Shown: positions 43,235 through 51,773 of the stretch, one piece after another | How the letters are laid out: every line of letters starts with the position of its first letter | How positions within the stretch are numbered: the first letter of the stretch is position 1 | Assembly: GCF_000160775.2 (NCBI RefSeq) | Contig: NZ_CM001024.1 | Span: 2,848,172-2,912,171 of the forward strand | Length of the DNA: 64,000 nt | From: Aeromicrobium marinum DSM 15272 | GTDB taxonomy: Bacteria; Actinomycetota; Actinomycetes; Propionibacteriales; Nocardioidaceae | Reading direction: 5' to 3' | Position numbers and translations under genes: made by a program | Notes under the pieces: model-generated | The model's input: the letters and a program-made list of their open reading frames with translations, nothing else | Databases searched by the model: none | Told to the model about the DNA's origin: nothing

Positions 43235-43638
43235 TCCCCGACGGTGGGCGGCTCAGTCAGGAACGGGCGCAGCTCCAGCCACTCGTGGATCGGTCGACCG
43301 TCCGCCCCGGGTGCAGCCGACAGCTCGCCGGCGAGTTCGACGGCCCGCTCCTCGCTGTCGACGTCGATCACCATCCACCCGGCGATGACGTCCTTGGTCT
43401 CGGCGAACGGGCCGTCGGTCACCGGGGGCCGACCCTCTCCGTCGAACCGCACCCACATGCCGTCGAAGGCGAGGGCCTGCGCATCGACGAACTCGCCGGA
43501 TTCCTCGAGACGGGCTGCGAAGTCGTTCATGTAGGTGATGTGGGCCGTCACTTCCTCCGGTGTCCACTCGGACATGGGCACGTCGTTGACGGCTGCGGGG
43601 GCGCCGCGGTAGTGCTTCAGCAACAGGTACTTGGCCAT
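43231..43638 (-). CDS. DGPF/YCII-related protein, ECF42 partner
   Basis: A 135-residue YCII-fold protein. VTDGPFAETKDVIAGWMVID contains the DGPF motif. Such proteins are the genomic partners and probable targets of ECF42 sigma factors. It starts at ATG 43638 behind a near-perfect AGGAGG and precedes the sigma factor gene in the same operon (ATGA overlap). Biochemical function is not established; a ferredoxin-like dimeric fold is expected. Confidence 0.88.
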   Translation of the reverse strand: MAKYLLLKHYRGAPAAVNDVPMSEWTPEEVTAHITYMNDFAARLEESGEFVDAQALAFDGMWVRFDGEGRPPVTDGPFAETKDVIAGWMVIDVDSEERAVELAGELSAAPGADGRPIHEWLELRPFLTEPPTVGE

Positions 43639-43796
43639 GATGATCCTCCTGGACCGGCGACCGGCGGTCGCTCTCGTCACGGGGTCGGAGCAGAACAGCG
43701 GTTCTCGACATCGGCCGCCGACGCCCATCGCCCGCGTGGCCAATCTAGACACGCGAGAGATCGGTTGTCGCCGCTGCGGGCGAGCGGCGGATGACC

Positions 43797-44960
43797 TCAA
43801 CGCACGCCGGCCAACCCTGACAACCGTTCGAGCGCCTCGTCGATGACCGACTCGCGCTTGCAGAAGGCCCACCGCACCAGCGGCCGGCCGGCCTCGACGT
43901 CGTCGTGGAACACCTGGTGCGGAATGGCGACGACGCCGACCCGGTCGGGCAGCGCGCGGCAGAACTCCAGGCCGTCGGTGAACCCCAGGGGTCGCACGTC
44001 GGTCGTCGCGAAGTACGTGCCCTCGGGCACCATCACGTCGAACCCGAGCCGGTCGAGTCCGGCGCACAGCTGGTCGCGCCGGGCCTGCAGGTCCGTCCGC
44101 AGGGCCGCCACCTCGTCGTCGCAGTGGTCCAGCGCCCACGCGACCGCCGGCTGGAACGCCGACCCGGACGTGTAGGTCATGAACTGCTTGGCCCCCATGA
44201 CGGCGTCGACGAGGTCGGCCGGTCCGGTGGCCCACCCGACCTTCCATCCCGTGAAGCTGAACGTCTTGCCGGCACTGGAGATCGTCACGGTCCGCTCGGC
44301 CATGCCCGGCAGGGTCGCGATCGGCACGTGGACGTGGTCGTCGAAGGTCAGGTGCTCGTACACCTCGTCACTGATGACCACCAGGTCGTGCTCGCGGGCG
44401 AGTCTGGCGATCTCGCCGACCTCGTCCGCCGTCAGCACCGAGCCGGTGGGGTTGTGCGGCGTGTTGAGCAGGATCGCCGTCGTGCGCGGCGTGACCGCGG
44501 CGCGCAGCTCCTCGACCGGCAGCCGGAAGTGCGGGGCGCGCAGGGTCACCGGCCTCCGGATGCCCCCGGCCATCTGGATCATCGCGGCGTAGGAGTCGTA
44601 GTACGGCTCGAGCACCAGCACCTCGTCGCCGGGATCGACCAGGCCCAGCACCGCCGCCGCGATCGCCTCGGTGGCGCCCGTGGTGGCGACCACCTGGGTC
44701 TCGGGATCCAGCTCGACGCCGTGGTGCCGCCGCTGGTGCGCGGCGATCGCCGAACGCAGCTCCGGCACGCCCCGGCCCGGCGCGTACTGGTTGTGCCCGG
44801 TGCGCAACGCCAGCTCGACCCGCTCGACGACCGCGCGGGGCCCGTCGGTGTCAGGGAAACCCTGACCGAGGTTCACCGACCCGGTGCGCGCCGCGGCGGC
44901 GCCCATCTCGGCGAAGATCGTCGTTCCCAGGCCGTCGAGCCGCTCGCTGCTGCGCTTCAT
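43797..44960 (-). CDS. PLP-dependent class I/II aminotransferase (DapC/kynurenine aminotransferase-like)
   Basis: A 387-residue fold-type I aminotransferase. NLGQGFPDTDGP and NQYAPGRGVPELRSAIA start the fold, NTPHNPTGSVL and ISDEVYEHL are the cofactor-binding motifs, SSAGKTFSFTGWKVGW gives Lys232 as the PLP lysine, and RWAFCKRES provides the carboxylate-binding Arg. This subgroup includes N-succinyldiaminopimelate aminotransferase and methionine/kynurenine aminotransferases. TAGGGT lies 7 nt before ATG 44960. Substrate not resolved. Confidence 0.87.
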   Translation of the reverse strand: MKRSSERLDGLGTTIFAEMGAAAARTGSVNLGQGFPDTDGPRAVVERVELALRTGHNQYAPGRGVPELRSAIAAHQRRHHGVELDPETQVVATTGATEAIAAAVLGLVDPGDEVLVLEPYYDSYAAMIQMAGGIRRPVTLRAPHFRLPVEELRAAVTPRTTAILLNTPHNPTGSVLTADEVGEIARLAREHDLVVISDEVYEHLTFDDHVHVPIATLPGMAERTVTISSAGKTFSFTGWKVGWATGPADLVDAVMGAKQFMTYTSGSAFQPAVAWALDHCDDEVAALRTDLQARRDQLCAGLDRLGFDVMVPEGTYFATTDVRPLGFTDGLEFCRALPDRVGVVAIPHQVFHDDVEAGRPLVRWAFCKRESVIDEALERLSGLAGVR

Positions 44961-45017
44961 CGGTCCCACCCTACGGACAGGCCGGCAGGGCGTGAACGGC
45001 GCGCGCAGAGCCGCTGG

Positions 45018-45100
45018 AGAAATAAGTCGCCCCACCGTTCTCGGGGGGTGAAACGGTGGGGCGACAACAGGAGCCGACGGTCGAAACTCACCGACCCTGC
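45018..45100 (-). ncRNA. 6C-like small RNA
   Basis: On the minus strand a TATGCT -10 box (45112-45107) is followed after about 6 nt by a predicted transcript of about 83 nt that contains no ORF. It ends in a 14-bp perfect stem (45026-45039 with 45052-45065) whose loop reads TCACCCCCCGAG on the RNA, with six consecutive C, followed by a TTATTTCT U-rich tail. C6 loops in actinobacterial small RNAs define the 6C motif (B11 in mycobacteria). Only one clear C6 loop is seen here, so the match is partial. Confidence 0.6.
45026..45065 (-). terminator. intrinsic terminator hairpin of the 6C-like RNA
   Basis: GTCGCCCCACCGTT pairs perfectly with AACGGTGGGGCGAC around a 12-nt loop, with a U-rich stretch on the minus-strand side. 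It may also end leftward read-through from the sortase region. Confidence 0.75.
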
Positions 45101-45224
45101 AGATTCAGCATAGCGGGGACGGGGTGACGCGGCACGACTTGGGGTGAACTTTTTCGCGCCTGGTCCGTCTCGGATGTGATCGGTGACCTGCCACGATGCC
45201 GGATCGGATGACACACTGGTGCCC

Positions 45225-45947
45225 ATGACGACGACGCTCGAGGCCACACCGGCCGACCCGCCGCCACCGCCGCGCGGGGGGAATCGTCGCCGTCGCGGTC
45301 GCAGTCGCACCCTCACGGTGCTCGGACTCGTCCTCATCCTCACCGGCCTGGGGTTCCTCGGCTACGTCGGCTGGCAGTACTACGGCACCAACATCGTGGC
45401 CGAGCGCAACCAGGCCGAGGTGAAGGAGCAGATCGTCGAGGACTGGGGCCAGCAGATCGACGGCGCGGCGATCGGCCTGCTGCGTGTCCCCAGGTTCGGG
45501 GACGACTTCGAGGTCCCGATCAACGAGTCCTTCAGCGACGAGGCGCTCACCAGCGGCGTCGGCAGCTACGAGAAGGGCGCCGACGCCGGTCAGCTGGGCA
45601 ACTTCGTCATCGCCGGCCACCGCGTCACCCGCGGCGAGCCGTTCCGGGACTTCCTCGAGCTCGAGCCCGGCGACATCGTCGAGGTCGAGACCCGCACCCA
45701 CCTGTATATCTACGAGATGCGGACCAACGGCCGCGACATCACGGTCGACTTCACCACCTCGTGGCCACTGTTCCCGGTGCCTGACCCCGACCAGCGGGGC
45801 GCCGAGCCCACCGAGCACCTGTTGACCATGCTCACCTGCTCCGAGCTGTTCCACACCCGCGACCGCCAGGTCGCCATCGGGGTGCTGGTGGAGGAGCGCG
45901 AGAAGCCCGTGCCGCAGGCCGAGGCCGCGGCCGCACCTGCCTCCTGA
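45225..45947 (+). CDS. class E sortase
   Basis: A 240-residue membrane-anchored transpeptidase. A Pro-rich, Arg-rich cytoplasmic N terminus precedes one transmembrane helix (about 30-50), then the sortase barrel with His132 ([10 protein letters not shown]), Cys205 (TMLTCSEL) and Arg214. Class E sortases of actinobacteria cleave LAxTG signals to attach proteins to the wall. No substrate or pilin-polymerising partner is encoded nearby. CACACT, 7 nt before the ATG, is a possible weak -10. It overlaps pyrE by 1 bp. Confidence 0.87.
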   Translation: MTTTLEATPADPPPPPRGGNRRRRGRSRTLTVLGLVLILTGLGFLGYVGWQYYGTNIVAERNQAEVKEQIVEDWGQQIDGAAIGLLRVPRFGDDFEVPINESFSDEALTSGVGSYEKGADAGQLGNFVIAGHRVTRGEPFRDFLELEPGDIVEVETRTHLYIYEMRTNGRDITVDFTTSWPLFPVPDPDQRGAEPTEHLLTMLTCSELFHTRDRQVAIGVLVEEREKPVPQAEAAAAPAS

Positions 45948-46588
45948 TGCAGGACTACCAGCACGAGTTCGTCGAGTTCGCCCTGGACCTCGGGGTCCTG
46001 CGGTTCGGTGAGTTCACGCTCAAGTCGGGACGGACGTCCCCGTACTTCTTCAACGCCGGCGGGTTCGACTCCGGCGCGGCCCTCGCCGGACTGGGTCGTT
46101 TCTACGCCGACGCGATCGTCGACGTCGCGCCCGAGTTCGACGTGCTGATGGGCCCGGCCTACAAGGGCATCCCCATCGCCGCGGCCGCCGCGGTGCAGCT
46201 GGCCGAGCGCCATGGCCGCGACGTGCCGTGGTGCTTCAACCGCAAGGAGGCCAAGGACCACGGCGAGGGCGGCACCATCGTGGGTGCCCCGCTGAGCGGC
46301 CGGGTGCTGGTGGTCGACGACGTCATCACGGCCGGCACGGCGATCCGGGAGGTCGTCGACATCGTCGGCGCGGCCGGAGCCACCGTGGCCGGTGTCGTCG
46401 TGGCCGTCGACCGTGCCGAGCGAGGACGCGGTGAGCTGTCAGCCGTCGGTGAGGTCGAGCGGGACCTCGGGTTCGGCGTCTCGGCGATCGTGTCGGTCGA
46501 CCAGATCATCGCCCACCTCGAGCACACCGGTCGTGCCGACGAGCACCTCGACGCGGTGCGCCGGTACCGCGCCGAGTACGGCGTGTGA
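45947..46588 (+). CDS. pyrE: orotate phosphoribosyltransferase
   Basis: A 213-residue type I phosphoribosyltransferase of UMP synthesis, joining orotate to [25 protein letters not shown] binds orotate, [15 protein letters not shown] and the flexible loop [13 protein letters not shown] are catalytic, and [16 protein letters not shown] is the PRPP loop. It overlaps the sortase by TGATG and the next methyltransferase by GTGA, so the three may be co-transcribed. Confidence 0.95.
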   Translation: MQDYQHEFVEFALDLGVLRFGEFTLKSGRTSPYFFNAGGFDSGAALAGLGRFYADAIVDVAPEFDVLMGPAYKGIPIAAAAAVQLAERHGRDVPWCFNRKEAKDHGEGGTIVGAPLSGRVLVVDDVITAGTAIREVVDIVGAAGATVAGVVVAVDRAERGRGELSAVGEVERDLGFGVSAIVSVDQIIAHLEHTGRADEHLDAVRRYRAEYGV

Positions 46589-47214
46589 CCGGACCCGACT
46601 CCGACCACGAGATCGGGGTCGGACCGTGGACGGGGCCCCGGCCGGACGACCCCCGCCACGACCCCGAGCTGCTCACGGCGGGCGACCGCCGCAACGTCGT
46701 CGACCGGTACCGGTACTGGACGGTCGACGCGATCGTCGCCGACCTCGACGACCGACGGCACGGCTTCCACGTCGCGATCGAGAACTGGCAGCACGACTTC
46801 AACATCGGGTCGATCGTGCGCACCGCCAACGCGTTCGCCGCCGCCGAGGTGCACATCATCGGGCGGCGCCGCTGGAACCGCCGTGGAGCGATGGTGACCG
46901 AGCGGTACCAGCACGTCCGGCACCATGCGACGGTCGAGGAGTTCGCACACTGGGCCGGCGCCGAGGACCTGCCCGTGCTCGGGATCGACAACGTCGACGG
47001 CTCGGTCCCGATCGAGTCGGCGGTGCTCCCGCGCTCCTGTGTCCTGGTGTTCGGCCAGGAGGGTCCCGGCCTCTCGCCGGAGGCCCGGCGCCTCTGCCGC
47101 AGCACGCTGTCGATCGCCCAGTACGGGTCGACCCGGTCGATCAACGCCGGCGCGGCGGCCGCCATCGCGATGCACACGTGGATCCGTCAGCACGCCGGGG
47201 AGCCCCCGGCATGA
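46585..47214 (+). CDS. SpoU/TrmH-family RNA 2'-O-methyltransferase
   Basis: A 209-residue SPOUT methyltransferase. [20 protein letters not shown] is motif 1 with the catalytic Arg, [11 protein letters not shown] is motif 2, and [20 protein letters not shown] is motif 3 of the SAM knot. It should methylate a ribose of rRNA or tRNA. Starts with GTG inside the pyrE stop and overlaps the acetyltransferase gene by 4 bp. Confidence 0.9.
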   Translation: MTGPDSDHEIGVGPWTGPRPDDPRHDPELLTAGDRRNVVDRYRYWTVDAIVADLDDRRHGFHVAIENWQHDFNIGSIVRTANAFAAAEVHIIGRRRWNRRGAMVTERYQHVRHHATVEEFAHWAGAEDLPVLGIDNVDGSVPIESAVLPRSCVLVFGQEGPGLSPEARRLCRSTLSIAQYGSTRSINAGAAAAIAMHTWIRQHAGEPPA

Positions 47215-47684
47215 GCATCGACCCGGTCGACCCGGCACACCCTGACGCGCAGCAGTGCCTGAAGGCCTACTTCGCGGAGCTGGCCGTGCGGTTCCCGGGC
47301 GGGTTCGACGCCGGTGTGGACGACCTCGACGCGTTCCGCGGCGGCCGCGGCCTGTTCCTGGTCGCCCGGGACGACCGGGAGCCCGTGGCCTGCGGCGCCC
47401 TGCAGTCGATCGCGGCGGGGATCGACGAGGTCAAGCGCATGTGGGTCGACCCGCGTCGCAGGGGCACCGGGCTGGGCGGCCGGATGCTGCGCGCGCTGGA
47501 GCAGCAGGCGGTCACTCGCGGCCGCTCGGTCGTACGGCTGGACACCCACGCGGTGCTCACCGACGCCGTGGCGATGTACCGCCGTGCCGGCTACGTCGAG
47601 ATCGACCGGTACAACGACAACCCGTACGCGCAGCACTGGTTCGAGAAGCGACTCGGACCGGCGGAGGGTCCACCCCGGCCGTAG
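47211..47684 (+). CDS. GNAT-family N-acetyltransferase
   Basis: A 157-residue acetyltransferase. VKRMWVDPRRRGTGLGGRML is the acetyl-CoA binding motif A (R-x-x-G-x-G), followed by RLDTHAVLTDAVAMYRRAGY. MarR-linked and other small-molecule acetyltransferases have this shape. It overlaps the RNA methyltransferase gene by 4 bp. Substrate unknown. Confidence 0.87.
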   Translation: MSIDPVDPAHPDAQQCLKAYFAELAVRFPGGFDAGVDDLDAFRGGRGLFLVARDDREPVACGALQSIAAGIDEVKRMWVDPRRRGTGLGGRMLRALEQQAVTRGRSVVRLDTHAVLTDAVAMYRRAGYVEIDRYNDNPYAQHWFEKRLGPAEGPPRP

Positions 47685-47694
47685 GCTCGACCGC

Positions 47695-49056
47695 ATGGCT
47701 CGAGTCCTCGTGATCGGCGGTGACGCCGCCGGCATGAGTGCCGCGGCGGCGCTGCGTCGTCGTCTGCCGGTCGAGCACGAGGTCGTGGTCCTCGAACGGG
47801 GCGAGTGGACCTCCTACTCCGCGTGCGGAATCCCCTACTGGGTCTCCGGCGAGGTGACCGAGGTCGACGACCTCGTCGCCCGGAGCCCCGCCGAGCACCG
47901 GGCCAACGGCATCGACCTGCGCACCGGCACCGAGGCCGTCTCGATCGACCTCGACGCCCGCGAGGTCGAGACCGCGGCCGGTGACCGGATCGCCTTCGAC
48001 GCCCTCGTCATCGCGACCGGGGCCGAGCCGGTGCGTCCTGACCTGCCCGGGATCCACGGCCGAGGGATCCTGGGGGTGCAGACCCTGGGCGACGGCCAGG
48101 ACGTCATCGACGCCCTCGCCGAGCGACCGCGGGACGTGGTGGTGGTGGGCAGCGGCTACGTGGGCCTGGAGATGGCCGAGGCGTGCGTGCTGCGCGGCTG
48201 TCGCACGACGGTCGTGGAGCGGGCGCCCGTGCCGCTGTCGATCATCGAGCCCGTCCTGGGCGAGCAGGTGGCGGTCGCGATGCGCGGCCGTGGCATCGAG
48301 CTGCGCACGTCTGCCGCGGTCAGCGGTTTCGATCTCGACGGTGACGGACACGTGCGGGGGGTCCGGGTCGACGACGAGGTGCTGCCGGCCGACCTGGTGC
48401 TGCTGGGGCTGGGGGTCACCGCCCGGTCGGCCCTGGCCGTGGCGGCCGGTCTGCCCACCGGCGTCAAGGGCGGGATCGTCACCGATGCCCGCCATCGGGT
48501 CGCCGGTGCCGACCGCGTCTGGGCGGCGGGGGACTGCGTGGAGACCCGGGACCGGACGACGGGCCTGCCGATCCACTTGCCGCTCGGCACCCACGCCAAC
48601 AAGCAGGGCATGGTCGTGGCCGACGACGTCGCCGCCACCCTGCTCGACGAGCCCACCCGGCTGACCTTCCCCGGGGTGGTGCAGACCGCGATCACCAAGT
48701 TCTGCGCGCTCGAGATCTCCCGCACGGGCCTGGGCGAGCAGCAGGCACGGGAAGCCGGGTTCGACCCCGTCGTGGTCTCGATCGAGACGAGTGCCCGCGC
48801 CGGCTACATGCCCGACGCCGGGTCGATGACCGTGCTGCTGGTCGCCGACCGCGGATCGCGCCGGCTGCTGGGGGTGCAGGTGGTGGGCACCGAGAACGCG
48901 GGTCTCCGGGTCGACGCCGCAGCGACCGCCCTGACGGCCGGCATGACCGTCGACGACGTCGTGATGCTCGACCTGGCCTACGCTCCACCGTTCGCCTCGG
49001 TGTGGAGCCCCGTCCAGGTGGCGGCCCGTGCAGCGGTCAAGGCGATGGACGCCTGA
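47695..49056 (+). CDS. CoA-disulfide reductase / persulfide reductase-type flavoprotein
   Basis: A 453-residue FAD/NAD(P)H flavoprotein. VLVIGGDAAGMSAAAALRRR binds FAD, SYSACGIPYW places the single redox Cys at 44, VVVVGSGYVGLEMAEACVLRG binds NAD(P)H, RVWAAGDCVETRD is the second FAD motif, and a dimerisation domain ends the protein. The lone active Cys fits CoA-disulfide reductase, NADH oxidase or persulfide reductase rather than a disulfide-containing glutathione reductase. TAGGCT lies 7 nt before the ATG. Confidence 0.87.
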   Translation: MARVLVIGGDAAGMSAAAALRRRLPVEHEVVVLERGEWTSYSACGIPYWVSGEVTEVDDLVARSPAEHRANGIDLRTGTEAVSIDLDAREVETAAGDRIAFDALVIATGAEPVRPDLPGIHGRGILGVQTLGDGQDVIDALAERPRDVVVVGSGYVGLEMAEACVLRGCRTTVVERAPVPLSIIEPVLGEQVAVAMRGRGIELRTSAAVSGFDLDGDGHVRGVRVDDEVLPADLVLLGLGVTARSALAVAAGLPTGVKGGIVTDARHRVAGADRVWAAGDCVETRDRTTGLPIHLPLGTHANKQGMVVADDVAATLLDEPTRLTFPGVVQTAITKFCALEISRTGLGEQQAREAGFDPVVVSIETSARAGYMPDAGSMTVLLVADRGSRRLLGVQVVGTENAGLRVDAAATALTAGMTVDDVVMLDLAYAPPFASVWSPVQVAARAAVKAMDA

Positions 49057-49112
49057 CGGCGACCTGCTGGAATACTGGGCGGCGCCGTCCCGCCCGACCC
49101 CAGGAGCACCGC

Positions 49113-50132
49113 ATGCCCGTCGCCACTCCCGAGATCTACGCCGAGATGCTCGACCACGCCAAGCGCGACTCGTTCGCGTACCCGGCGATCAACGTCTCGA
49201 GCTCGCAGACCCTGAACGCCGCCCTCGCCGGCTTCGCCGAGGCCGAGAGCGACGGCATCATCCAGGTGTCGACCGGCGGCGCGGAGTACTTCTCCGGTCC
49301 CACCGTCAAGGACATGGTCACCGGTTCGCTGGCGTTCGCCGCGTTCGCCGAGCAGGTCGCGAAGAAGTACCCGGTCAACGTGGCCCTGCACACCGACCAC
49401 TGCCCGAAGGACAAGCTGGACGGGTTCGTGCGGCCGCTGATCGCCGCGTCGGAGGAGCGGGTCAAGGGTGGCGGCCTGCCGTACTTCCAGTCGCACATGT
49501 GGGACGGATCGGCCGTGTCGCTGGAGGAGAACCTGGAGATCGCCCAGGACCTGCTGGAGCGGTGCTCGGCGGCGAACATCATCCTCGAGGTCGAGATCGG
49601 CATCGTCGGTGGCGAGGAGGACGGTGTCGAGGGCGGCATGGGCGAGCACCTCTACACCACGCCCGAGGACGCGCTGGCCACCGCCGCCGCGCTGGGCGTC
49701 GGCGAGAAGGGCCGCTACCTGACGGCGCTCACCTTCGGCAACGTGCACGGCGTCTACAAGCCGGGCAACGTGACCCTGCGGCCCGAGATCCTCAAGGCGG
49801 CCCAGGAGGCCGTGGCCGCCCAGTACGGCAAGGACGCGCCCTTCGACCTGGTGTTCCACGGCGGCTCCGGCTCGCTGCCGGAGGAGATCTCCGCGGCCGT
49901 CGACCACGGCGTCGTGAAGATGAACGTGGACACCGACACCCAGTACGCGTTCACCCGGCCCGTCGCAGCGCACATGCTGTCGAACTACGACGGCGTCCTG
50001 AAGGTCGACGGCGAGGTCGGCAACAAGAAGCAGTACGACCCCCGCGCGTGGGGCAAGGCCGCCGAGGCCGGCATGGCCACCCGCGTGGCGGAGGCCTGCG
50101 CCGCCCTGCGCAGCGCCGGCACCCGCCTCTGA
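49113..50132 (+). CDS. fba: class II fructose-bisphosphate aldolase
   Basis: A 339-residue Zn-dependent aldolase of glycolysis/gluconeogenesis. HTDHCPKDK and VFHGGSGS hold zinc- and phosphate-binding residues, EIGIVGGEEDGV the zinc loop, and KMNVDTDTQYAF the substrate-binding end. AGGAG precedes the ATG. In mycobacteria fba, a DUF3151 gene and purA are near one another, and the same order is seen here, interrupted by an inserted cassette that begins 6 bp after this stop codon. Confidence 0.96.
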   Translation: MPVATPEIYAEMLDHAKRDSFAYPAINVSSSQTLNAALAGFAEAESDGIIQVSTGGAEYFSGPTVKDMVTGSLAFAAFAEQVAKKYPVNVALHTDHCPKDKLDGFVRPLIAASEERVKGGGLPYFQSHMWDGSAVSLEENLEIAQDLLERCSAANIILEVEIGIVGGEEDGVEGGMGEHLYTTPEDALATAAALGVGEKGRYLTALTFGNVHGVYKPGNVTLRPEILKAAQEAVAAQYGKDAPFDLVFHGGSGSLPEEISAAVDHGVVKMNVDTDTQYAFTRPVAAHMLSNYDGVLKVDGEVGNKKQYDPRAWGKAAEAGMATRVAEACAALRSAGTRL

Positions 50133-50137
50133 CCGAG

Positions 50138-50208
50138 GTTTCCCAGGAGATCCCCGAAAACTGTCACTTCACCCCTGTTGCAACAGGGGTGAAGTGACAG
50201 TTTTCTGT
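50138..50208 (+). repeat. 71-bp inverted repeat, left copy, with 48-bp perfect palindrome
   Basis: The copy begins GTTTCCCAGGAGATCCCCG and contains a perfect palindrome with 24-bp arms (50157-50180 and 50181-50204) flanked by A and T tracts, a likely bidirectional terminator. It matches the right copy (51276-51346, opposite orientation) at 66 of 71 positions. It starts 6 bp after fba and ends at the stop codon of the AbiEi-like gene. Confidence 0.95.
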
Positions 50209-51176
50209 CAGAGGACGACCCGGCGGCCGTAGCGCGATCGGGACCGGTCGAGATCGGCCAGGATCCGCGCCGCCGTGTGGGGAGCACGTGCGGGTTCGAG
50301 ATCGGCCCACACGATGCGGCTCATCCCCCATTCCTGTGCGCGGATGCTGTCCTCGCGGCGCTTCTCGTCGAAGACCGATTCGAAGCCTTCCGGAGTGAAC
50401 GTGCCGTCGTACTTGATCCGCCCGTCGAACTCGGCGAGGTGGCGCCACAACTCCCAGCCGAAGTCGGTCCGCGCGATCTGGCGCCCCCGGGCATCGAGGA
50501 CGCGGTGTTGCAGGTCGGGCATCGGTACGTCGAAGCGCCAGAACAGGTGTCGGCTGCGGGACTCGCCGGGTGATTCGGCGCGAGGATCGATGAGCCGGGT
50601 GGTGATGCGGGCCGACCGGGAGCCCTGCCAGTGGGCGAAGGTCGCGGCCGTCTCGCCGAGATTCTCAGGTGTCACGAGTCCGCGGTGGGCGGCTGCGTCG
50701 GCGGTCACCAGGCCTGCCTCGGTGGAGGCGCTGCAGGCCACTTCCCAGACGCAGCGACTGGGCGATGACACGAGAGCCCCGTCGATCTCGACGATGTCGG
50801 CATCGGGGATCCGGCCGGTGTGGTGCTGGACTCCGGCCTCGTGGCGGCCGCGGCCGTGGTCGCGCCGCGTGACATGGACCTCGTCGAGGCTGAGACCCCA
50901 CACGGGCAGCCCGTGCATGATCGCGGCCGACTGGTGGGTGAGGACGACGGACTGGAGGTGACGTTGGAAGACGGCGCGGCTCCGAACGGCGTGGCGTTGG
51001 TCGAACGTCAGCGCGGTGTAGGTCCGCGACACGGCATACAGCCCGGATCCGATGCGAGTCAGGAGCCCGATGGCGATGGCCTCGCGGATGTCGCGATCGA
51101 GGTAGCCGCTGTCGAGGATCTCGGTGCGGGTGATGAATCCGCGCAGCTCGGCGCGGTGGATGAGGTCGTCCTTCAT
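50208..51176 (-). CDS. AbiEi-type antitoxin-like winged-helix protein with endonuclease-like C terminus
   Basis: A 322-residue protein. The first 70 residues form a winged-helix AbiEi_4-like domain (LIHRAELRGFITRTEIL, then LLTRIGSGLYAVS). The middle carries VLTHQSAAIMHGLPVWG, typical of these proteins. The C-terminal 120 residues resemble a DUF559/Vsr-like nuclease fold: Glu205 (SPGESRSR), Asp238 (ARTDFGWELW) and the Glu249/Asp251 pair in EFDGRIKYD. No AbiEii toxin is adjacent. It contains more A/T-ending codons than its neighbours (about 16 of the first 125 by eye), consistent with transfer. Function unproven; DNA-binding defence or repair role is possible. Confidence 0.7.
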   Translation of the reverse strand: MKDDLIHRAELRGFITRTEILDSGYLDRDIREAIAIGLLTRIGSGLYAVSRTYTALTFDQRHAVRSRAVFQRHLQSVVLTHQSAAIMHGLPVWGLSLDEVHVTRRDHGRGRHEAGVQHHTGRIPDADIVEIDGALVSSPSRCVWEVACSASTEAGLVTADAAAHRGLVTPENLGETAATFAHWQGSRSARITTRLIDPRAESPGESRSRHLFWRFDVPMPDLQHRVLDARGRQIARTDFGWELWRHLAEFDGRIKYDGTFTPEGFESVFDEKRREDSIRAQEWGMSRIVWADLEPARAPHTAARILADLDRSRSRYGRRVVL

Positions 51177-51275
51177 CGTTCGACCGTGCAGCGATCAGGG
51201 GCGACGCGCGCACGCCGGCGCCCGGGGTGTGGATCGCTTCGCGCCGTGCTCAGCCTGTGGAAAGCTCGACTGGTC

Positions 51276-51346
51276 ACAGGAAACTGTCACTTCACCCCTG
51301 TCGCAACAGGGGTGAAGTGACGGTTTCCGGGGACCTCCTGGGAAAC
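51276..51346 (-). repeat. 71-bp inverted repeat, right copy
   Basis: Read on the minus strand it begins GTTTCCCAGGAGGTCCCCG and matches the left copy at 66 of 71 positions. Its internal palindrome (51279-51328) is nearly perfect with a 4-nt loop. It lies 99 bp upstream of the AbiEi-like start and 25 bp before the DUF3151 gene. Confidence 0.95.
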
Positions 51347-51371
51347 TTCGCCCGGGTGGGAGGATGGTGGG

Positions 51372-51773
51372 ATGACGAACCTGCTCGGCGAACCTCCTGC
51401 CACGCTGCTGCCCGAGGACCCCGCGACCGCCGCGATCGAGGCGGGCGACGACCCCCGCAACGTGGCGGCGCTGCACCCTGAGAGCCCGCTCGCCTGGGCG
51501 ACGCTGGCCGGGGTCGCGCTCGAGGCGGGACACGACCTGGAGGGCTACGCGTTCGCCCGGACCGGCTACCACCGTGCCCTCGACCTGCTGCGTCGCAACG
51601 GCTGGAAGGGATTCGGCCCGGTGCCGTGGGACCACGTCCCCAACCGTGGCTTCCTGATCGCGCTGGCGGTCCTCGCCACCGGCTCGGAGCGCCTCGACGA
51701 CCTCGCCGAGGCCCACCGGTGCCGCGAGTTCCTGCGGGAGTCCAGCCCCGAGGCCTACGCCGAGCTCGTCTGA
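51372..51773 (+). CDS. DUF3151 family protein
   Basis: A 133-residue conserved actinobacterial protein of unknown function. [22 protein letters not shown] and [16 protein letters not shown] then [20 protein letters not shown] define DUF3151. The helical second half resembles a TPR-like arrangement. In M. tuberculosis the family member Rv0360c lies between purA and fba, matching the location here. It overlaps the convergent kinase gene by 19 bp. Confidence 0.85.
   Translation: MTNLLGEPPATLLPEDPATAAIEAGDDPRNVAALHPESPLAWATLAGVALEAGHDLEGYAFARTGYHRALDLLRRNGWKGFGPVPWDHVPNRGFLIALAVLATGSERLDDLAEAHRCREFLRESSPEAYAELV

Larger units (their letters stand above)
50138..51346. mobile_element. candidate cassette: AbiEi/nuclease-like gene between 71-bp inverted repeats
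   Basis: A 1209-bp unit consists of two 71-bp repeats in opposite orientation (66/71 identical) around a single gene of the AbiEi/DUF559-like type. No transposase is inside and no target-site duplication is visible in the flanks (GACCGAG on the left, TTCGCCC on the right). It interrupts a conserved fba-DUF3151-purA order. It could be a non-autonomous element moved in trans, or a gene that recruits repeats as terminators. Confidence 0.55.

Noticed and set aside
50138..51346. Insertion sequence in the strict sense
   Set aside because: No transposase gene and no target-site duplication are seen, so it is reported only as a candidate cassette.
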